NCBI GenBank assembly: GCA_037577475.1
Contig: CM075193.1
Coordinates: forward strand, 1,058,501 to 1,122,500
DNA: 64,000 bases
Source of the DNA: Chaunax sp. Z400
Lineage: Eukaryota; Chordata; Actinopteri; Lophiiformes; Chaunacidae
Direction of reading: 5' to 3'
Shown: piece by piece, positions 59,681 to 64,000 of the stretch
Layout of the letters: each line of letters opens with the position of its first letter
Position numbering within the stretch: the first letter of the stretch is position 1
The notes under the pieces: generated by a model
What the model saw: only the letters and a program-made list of their open reading frames with translations
The model's database searches: none
What the model was told of the DNA's origin: nothing
Program-made: the position numbers and the translations under genes

Positions 59681-59929
59681 AGAACCCTGCTAAAAAATCC
59701 TAGAGCTAACTTATTAAATGAAAGTTAAAATCTTGTCATTTTTTTTGTTAATTACCCATCAAACTGACTGGAGTTGGTTGGTGGCTCATCGGGGGTTTTT
59801 GACTTTGAGTTTTCTGTATCATACAGAAATGTTAATGCTGTTGTCTGTCAGCTCACTGTGATCCGAGAAAAAACAAAACTGTCCTTCATTCAGTAAGTTA
59901 CTACAGTAAAAGTACAGAAATATTATCAG

Positions 59930-60100
59930 CTTACTGTAGTTTTATATGATATTAAATAACTTGCAAAGTAACTAGTAACTGAACCATCATAGTTCTGCAA
60001 TGGAGTGAAAGTAGAAAGCTGTGTGAAATAGGAATACTCAAGTAAAGTACAAGTACCTCCAAAGTATAGTGATTGACTAAATGTACTTAGCAACCACTGA
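59930..60100 (-). repeat. ACTTGTACTTTACT-type fish repeat, fragment 3 (inverted)
   Basis: AATACTCAAGTAAAGTACAAGTACCTCCAAAGTATAG, then CTAAATGTACTTAGCAACCACTGA is the inverse orientation of 32840-33100 and 50868-51000. Confidence 0.6.
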
Positions 60101-60267
60101 ATATAATCTATATGAGTATTTTTAGATCATGTGTTTGTATTATAAACATTCAGAGACTTTATTAATTATTAATATTTTATTGATAAACATCACCAGCCTA
60201 TAAAAGTATTACTATAAAGAATATGTAAAGGTTGCTATGGAAACATGGCTGCTGGATCACCACCTGT

Positions 60268-60975
60268 TTTTTTTATCAAACTTCATTAACAAGAAATTGT
60301 GTACAACAGCATAAAAATTAAATACATTGTAAATCAAATTCTTCACATAAGGCTTTAGTCTTTATAGCTTTTGAATTTGTGCAGAAATCCAGAGTGTGAA
60401 GGTAGTGCTTCAGGTAAGACAGGAAAACTGTAAAGTTGGCTTTTTGTTTAAAAAATTTACTTGTATGGATTCGGAATTTAGCTAGTAAAGAGACAAGGTT
60501 GATGATATATATTTTCTTTGCAGGCATTTTGTCTAAACTTTGATCAAATAAAATACCTTCAATTTTGAATTTGAATTGGCCATCTAATTTTCTGCTTAAA
60601 AAGAGATTTAGGTCATTCCAAAAGGTCTGACTAACAGAGCATTCCCAAAAGAGATGAGTAATTGTTTCAACAGACTGGTGACAAAAAGAACAAAGAGGAT
60701 CAACATTTAATTTGTATTTTGCAATTACTGAGGTGACAGAAAAACACCTGTGTAATATTTTAAGAGACACCTCTCTTGGAATGTTATATTCTGATAGGAA
60801 TCGCTATAAGAAAACAGACCTTCCTTATTAAACAGCTGACCGACAAGAATAATGCCATTATCAACCCAATTCCTTAAAAGCAAAGATTAATGCTTGAAGC
60901 ATATATTCTGGTTATTCCAGATGTAGTATTTGTGAGGGGAGAAACTGTGTTTATACACCAAAGTCCAGCATAAAA
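60268..60975 (-). mobile_element. 5'-truncated LINE (L1/Tx1-like) with 16-bp target-site duplication
   Basis: The duplication CTGGATCACCACCTGT flanks the insert at 60252-60267 and 60976-60991. On the minus strand it encodes the end of a reverse-transcriptase polyprotein. A piece reading NWVDNGIILVGQLFNKEGLF at about 60869-60810 is followed by an intact 150-residue stretch (60770-60318) with the zinc-binding pattern CSFCxxxxETITHLFWEC of the zf-RVT domain and PAKKIYIINLVSLLAKFRI. It ends with a short T-run on + (A-run on -) next to the duplication. Reverse transcriptase and endonuclease domains are absent, so it is a dead copy. Confidence 0.92.
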
Positions 60976-60991
60976 CTGGATCACCACCTGT

Positions 60992-61090
60992 ATACATCCA
61001 CACAATAAGGTGCATGACGTCATCACGCCTGACGTGTGAGGGGTGTTGAGAGGGGGGTATCGGGATTCCTGAGGATTACCCATCATGCCC
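60992..61090 (+). promoter_or_regulatory. Promoter of the downstream gene (possibly tjap1)
   Basis: A perfect palindromic CRE TGACGTCA lies at 61015-61022 and a half-site TGACGTG near 61030, just before GC-rich transcribed-looking DNA. TATA-less. Only 23 bp separate the CRE from the LINE target duplication. Confidence 0.6.
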
Positions 61091-61417
61091 CGCGGGTAAA
61101 GATGGCGACAGCTGAGCAGGACAGCAGATAAACTTTATCCGAGCGGCTCTGAGTGGATCCTCACCCGTCGGTCGGAACGCCTCATCCGGCTGCGTCTCCT
61201 ATCGCCACTCCGCTTCACGGATCTTCTCCTTGGACGGACCTTGACGCTCCTCCCCGGCCTCAGATCGGTTCGGAGCCCAGTTCCCTCGCTCCTCCCTCTC
61301 TCCTCGCCCCAGCGGAGAAGGAAAGCGGAGCTCCGGCCAAACTTTACTCTCCTCTCCGCTTTCTGGGACTTGTTCGTGGAGCTAATCTGATCTGAGCCGC
61401 GCTAGCTGGCCTCACAA
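61085..61417 (+). other. Non-coding first exon of a + strand gene, possibly tjap1
   Basis: A GC-rich block ends in a donor CTCACAA/GTAAGC (GT at 61418-61419). The first ATG (61100) opens a nine-codon upstream frame ending in TAA; a second frame (61153-61395, 80 residues) stays inside the exon and matches nothing I know. The gene identity is inferred only from neighbourhood: TJAP1 lies next to DLK2 and LRRC73 in human. No coding exon of that gene is in the window. Confidence 0.45.
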
Positions 61418-64000
61418 GTAAGCGCTGAACGGTTTTTGCTGCGGTTCTGGAAGAGTGGTTGGAGGTGAACGTGTCTGTTATTCGTTGTGTGAAATGTGGG
61501 TGCAGCTTGTTGTGCGGCGAACTGGGCCACAGTCAGAGCTGTGATGGTCTGTGCGCGGAGTTATGTCGGTCTACCGGGCTGGCGGAGGCTGGTGTAGCTG
61601 CTGGGTTCGACCCGGTGTCGGTCGGAGGGAGTCCCACTGTGTCAGACTTGGATGTGTACCCCGTGAGGCTGTCAGACCAAAATGAGGGGTTTAATAGTTC
61701 ACTACATGTTTGTGTCCAGTACTTCACGTACACTTGCACTTCCAATCAGCCAATCAGAGGGCTTGATTAAACATCTTCACACCAGTCAGGATCATGGTTT
61801 TATTCTTGCTCTGATTTGCTGACCAGTCTGTTTTCCAGCCGATAGAAGACCGACGGATGATCGATCACTGGTATCAATCACAGTAAATAAACTACTTTCA
61901 CTATGACATTAACCTAGACGTGAATCTTTTCACCAATTTATGACTTTCCACTGTTTTAGTGGAAAGTCATAAATAAATAGTCATAAATAGTGAACTAATT
62001 GTTATTATGAGCTCACCTGTCATACAGGTAACTGTTCTCAAATAGCTCCTATTTATTGGTCTAAAGTCCATTTAGGGCGTGTCCAATTACCTTTGCCAGT
62101 TAAATGGTGCATAATTTGGACGCAAAGTAAGGTGTGAGACACAAATGGAATGTAGTTAGTCTCTAAATTATTCTGGATATCTAGATTAAGATTATGGTTA
62201 GTCAGGATGTTTGTACAACTAGTAAATATGTTAACAGATTCAGTTAATGTTTAATACATCATTTAGACTCTTGCTGTGGTCATGACTTGACATCATCATA
62301 ATGGCGTCTTCTGCTGTGACAGGTGACAGTAAAATTACAAACAGTATGTAATTGATGAACTAGTTATTTACTATTGGATTTGATATGTTTATATTCTTGA
62401 TAAATTAGTGAAGCTGCCAGAGTCGCAGTTTTTACAACGACGTCTGTAATAACTGATATTAGCTCACTAATGTATTCCAGCTTTATTGATATGATCATTA
62501 TTGGCTATTGATATGGTCAATCATCAGGGCATCCATATGGTTCTCTGAGTTGATCATATGAACGTACATTTTTCAGAAGTCCAAATTCCCAAATTGGTAT
62601 GACCGGGTTTACCCCAGTCACGAACGCAACATCAGCTCCGATCTATTTATTACTAATTATGCTGGCTTTAAACTTGGCCTCCCCTTCAGTCCCAGAAAGT
62701 TGCTTGCTCACACTCTTGTGTGTTTTTGGTCCACAGAGCAATCTCAGTAGAGACTTCCTGCTGCATATGAACAGGGTGAAGTACTCTAATCATACAGCTC
62801 TTTCCGAATGTCTAAATGTTATTGATCACTGATTGGAATCATTCTGATGATAAAGACTTTGATGATCCTGTTCCAGTGATCGTGTGTGGAGACAAATTCT
62901 TGTTGGGTCAGTTTGTCACATGACGAAACAGGAAGTTGCCACGTGACCACTACGCCTAAAATTTTCCTTACTGGTTAGCTCAGTGTCCAGAGTGTATTAC
63001 AGCCTGCCTACTGTGTGTAAACCAGTTATGTGTCGTGTGCCAGTTTGGACTCTCTGGCTTTCTGTCCAATCAGAGCTTAGATCTGTCAGGACGGCCTGTC
63101 ATTGGTCCATTGTGTTATCATTAATTTCACCTGTTTGAGTGAATCTTCTGATCACCACTGCTTCAGTCTATTGATCGTCAGTGAAAACAGTCACATGCTG
63201 ATCGATTGTCCCCCCCAAAAAAGAGGAAATGTGTTTCTGATGAGCACAGTCAATGTGACCTGGGAATGTCCTGGCTGACATTCAACATGTGCTATTCTGT
63301 GGTCATTCAAAAAAAAATTATTTCTGCTTATTCTACTGAAAAACAAGGTATAATTTTATGTAAATGAGGTTTATTGATCATGGGTTTTAAAAAAGAGGTG
63401 CAAAACCTGTGGTAATGAATTGGAGTGAACTTGGCTAACACAGAATTGGGGGATTATTTATACTTTATAAACACTCAAACCAGACAAAAGTCACATGGTC
63501 AACTGGAAGCCGGTACGATAAGATGGAAGGTGTGTGTTGATGGTGATGAAGGGACATGTGACCAAAAGAGTGACTCAATGATGTTTTGAATGAAAGAAAA
63601 TTGATCAGGCTGTGATTGAGACGATGCGTTCACATCACCTCAGAGTCTTTATGATGTAGTAATATTTCTCTGTGAGAAGGTCACAGCTCTCCTTTGTGAT
63701 GTGTGTTGATATTTGAAAAGTATTCATGTGTATTGATTCCATTTAGCGACCTGGAGCTACTGCACTGTTGCTAGGAAACAGTCTGAGTCTGTTTTCTGGA
63801 TGATGTCAGGAAACACTGACGGGAAGTCTTCATCAGCTGTTTGACATCGTCTGTCTTTTCTTGTATTAGGCTGATGACTCCTGAGTTTATCTCTGACAGT
63901 GAAGCATGTTGATTGATGATGATGTGCAGCGTCGGAGTCAGGAGTTTCTGATGAACTTTCTTAAATGACTCTCACAAATGACTCACATCACCATCGGTTA
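61418..64000 (+). other. Probable first intron of the downstream gene
   Basis: No coding exon was recognised up to the window end. It contains a perfect 16-bp hairpin (61937-61973) and otherwise unique-looking DNA. A 103-codon frame at 61459-61770 and its antisense partner look like by-products of the GC-rich intron start. Confidence 0.4.
61937..61973. repeat. Perfect 16-bp inverted repeat with 5-base loop
   Basis: TTTATGACTTTCCACT, loop GTTTT, AGTGGAAAGTCATAAA. A further direct TCATAAATAG follows at 61981-61990. Confidence 0.97.

Larger units (their letters stand above)
48900..60250. other. Gene-free DNA upstream of dlk2
   Basis: Besides the repeats listed separately, I see no exon with convincing coding content on either strand across this stretch. 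Open frames are short or explained by repeats. It could hold dlk2 upstream exons or enhancers, but nothing in the sequence alone marks them. Confidence 0.5.

Noticed and set aside
60318..60770. 150-residue minus-strand frame as a host gene
   Set aside because: Its zinc-binding CxxC...HxxxxxC pattern and flanking target duplication show it is a LINE end.
61459..61770. 103-codon frame with several Cys residues after the GC-rich first exon
   Set aside because: Lies beyond a strong splice donor, no recognised domain, and a competing antisense frame covers the same bases.
62970..63045. tRNA-like text ACTGGTTAGCTCAGTGTCCAGAGTGT
   Set aside because: Resembles an A box, but no B box (GGTTCxAxTCC) or acceptor stem pairing follows at the right distance.

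Overview
The window is vertebrate nuclear DNA, almost certainly from a ray-finned (percomorph-like) fish. Genes are split by introns with canonical GT/AG borders. The proteins I could assemble match vertebrate families with lengths close to mammalian ones. The spaces between exons are AT-rich and full of fish-type interspersed repeats, microsatellites and minisatellites. No bacterial, viral or plasmid features are visible.

Layout. (1) 2-2902: the end of a large 3' coding exon of a ZNF318-like gene on +, with its 3' UTR to about 5.1 kb. (2) 5639-17495: a complete ppp2r5d gene on + (PP2A regulatory subunit B56-delta, 17 coding exons, 605 residues). (3) 25193-26034: mea1 on - (3 coding exons, 192 residues), tail-to-tail with ppp2r5d. 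(4) 29416-37984: lrrc73 on + (6 coding exons, 317 residues). (5) 41759-46674: dlk2 on - (5 coding exons, 389 residues; an EGF-repeat membrane protein of the Delta-like family), tail-to-tail with lrrc73. (6) 46.7-60.2 kb: a long stretch without recognisable genes, made of repeats and low-complexity DNA. (7) About 61.0-61.4 kb: a GC-rich promoter and non-coding first exon of a + strand gene; neighbourhood suggests tjap1, but no coding sequence is in view.

In human these genes all map to chromosome 6p21.1, though spread over a larger interval; here five and probably six sit within 64 kb. The genes do not form a pathway; the block is conserved neighbourhood. I found no new biological system. The most informative signals are mobile-element structures with visible target-site duplications: a LINE fragment with a 16-bp duplication 23 bp from a palindromic CRE in the last gene's promoter, and two tRNA-like SINEs with 11- and 12-bp duplications. 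There are also a Tc1-like relic with its inverted repeats inside ppp2r5d intron 1, a TA-flanked transposon holding a private 38-bp minisatellite in lrrc73 intron 3, and a repeat family whose internal ACT tract has expanded in one copy. A GAT microsatellite sits directly against a ppp2r5d splice acceptor. Exon coordinates were read by eye from splice consensus and frame continuity; all family assignments come from recall, not database search.
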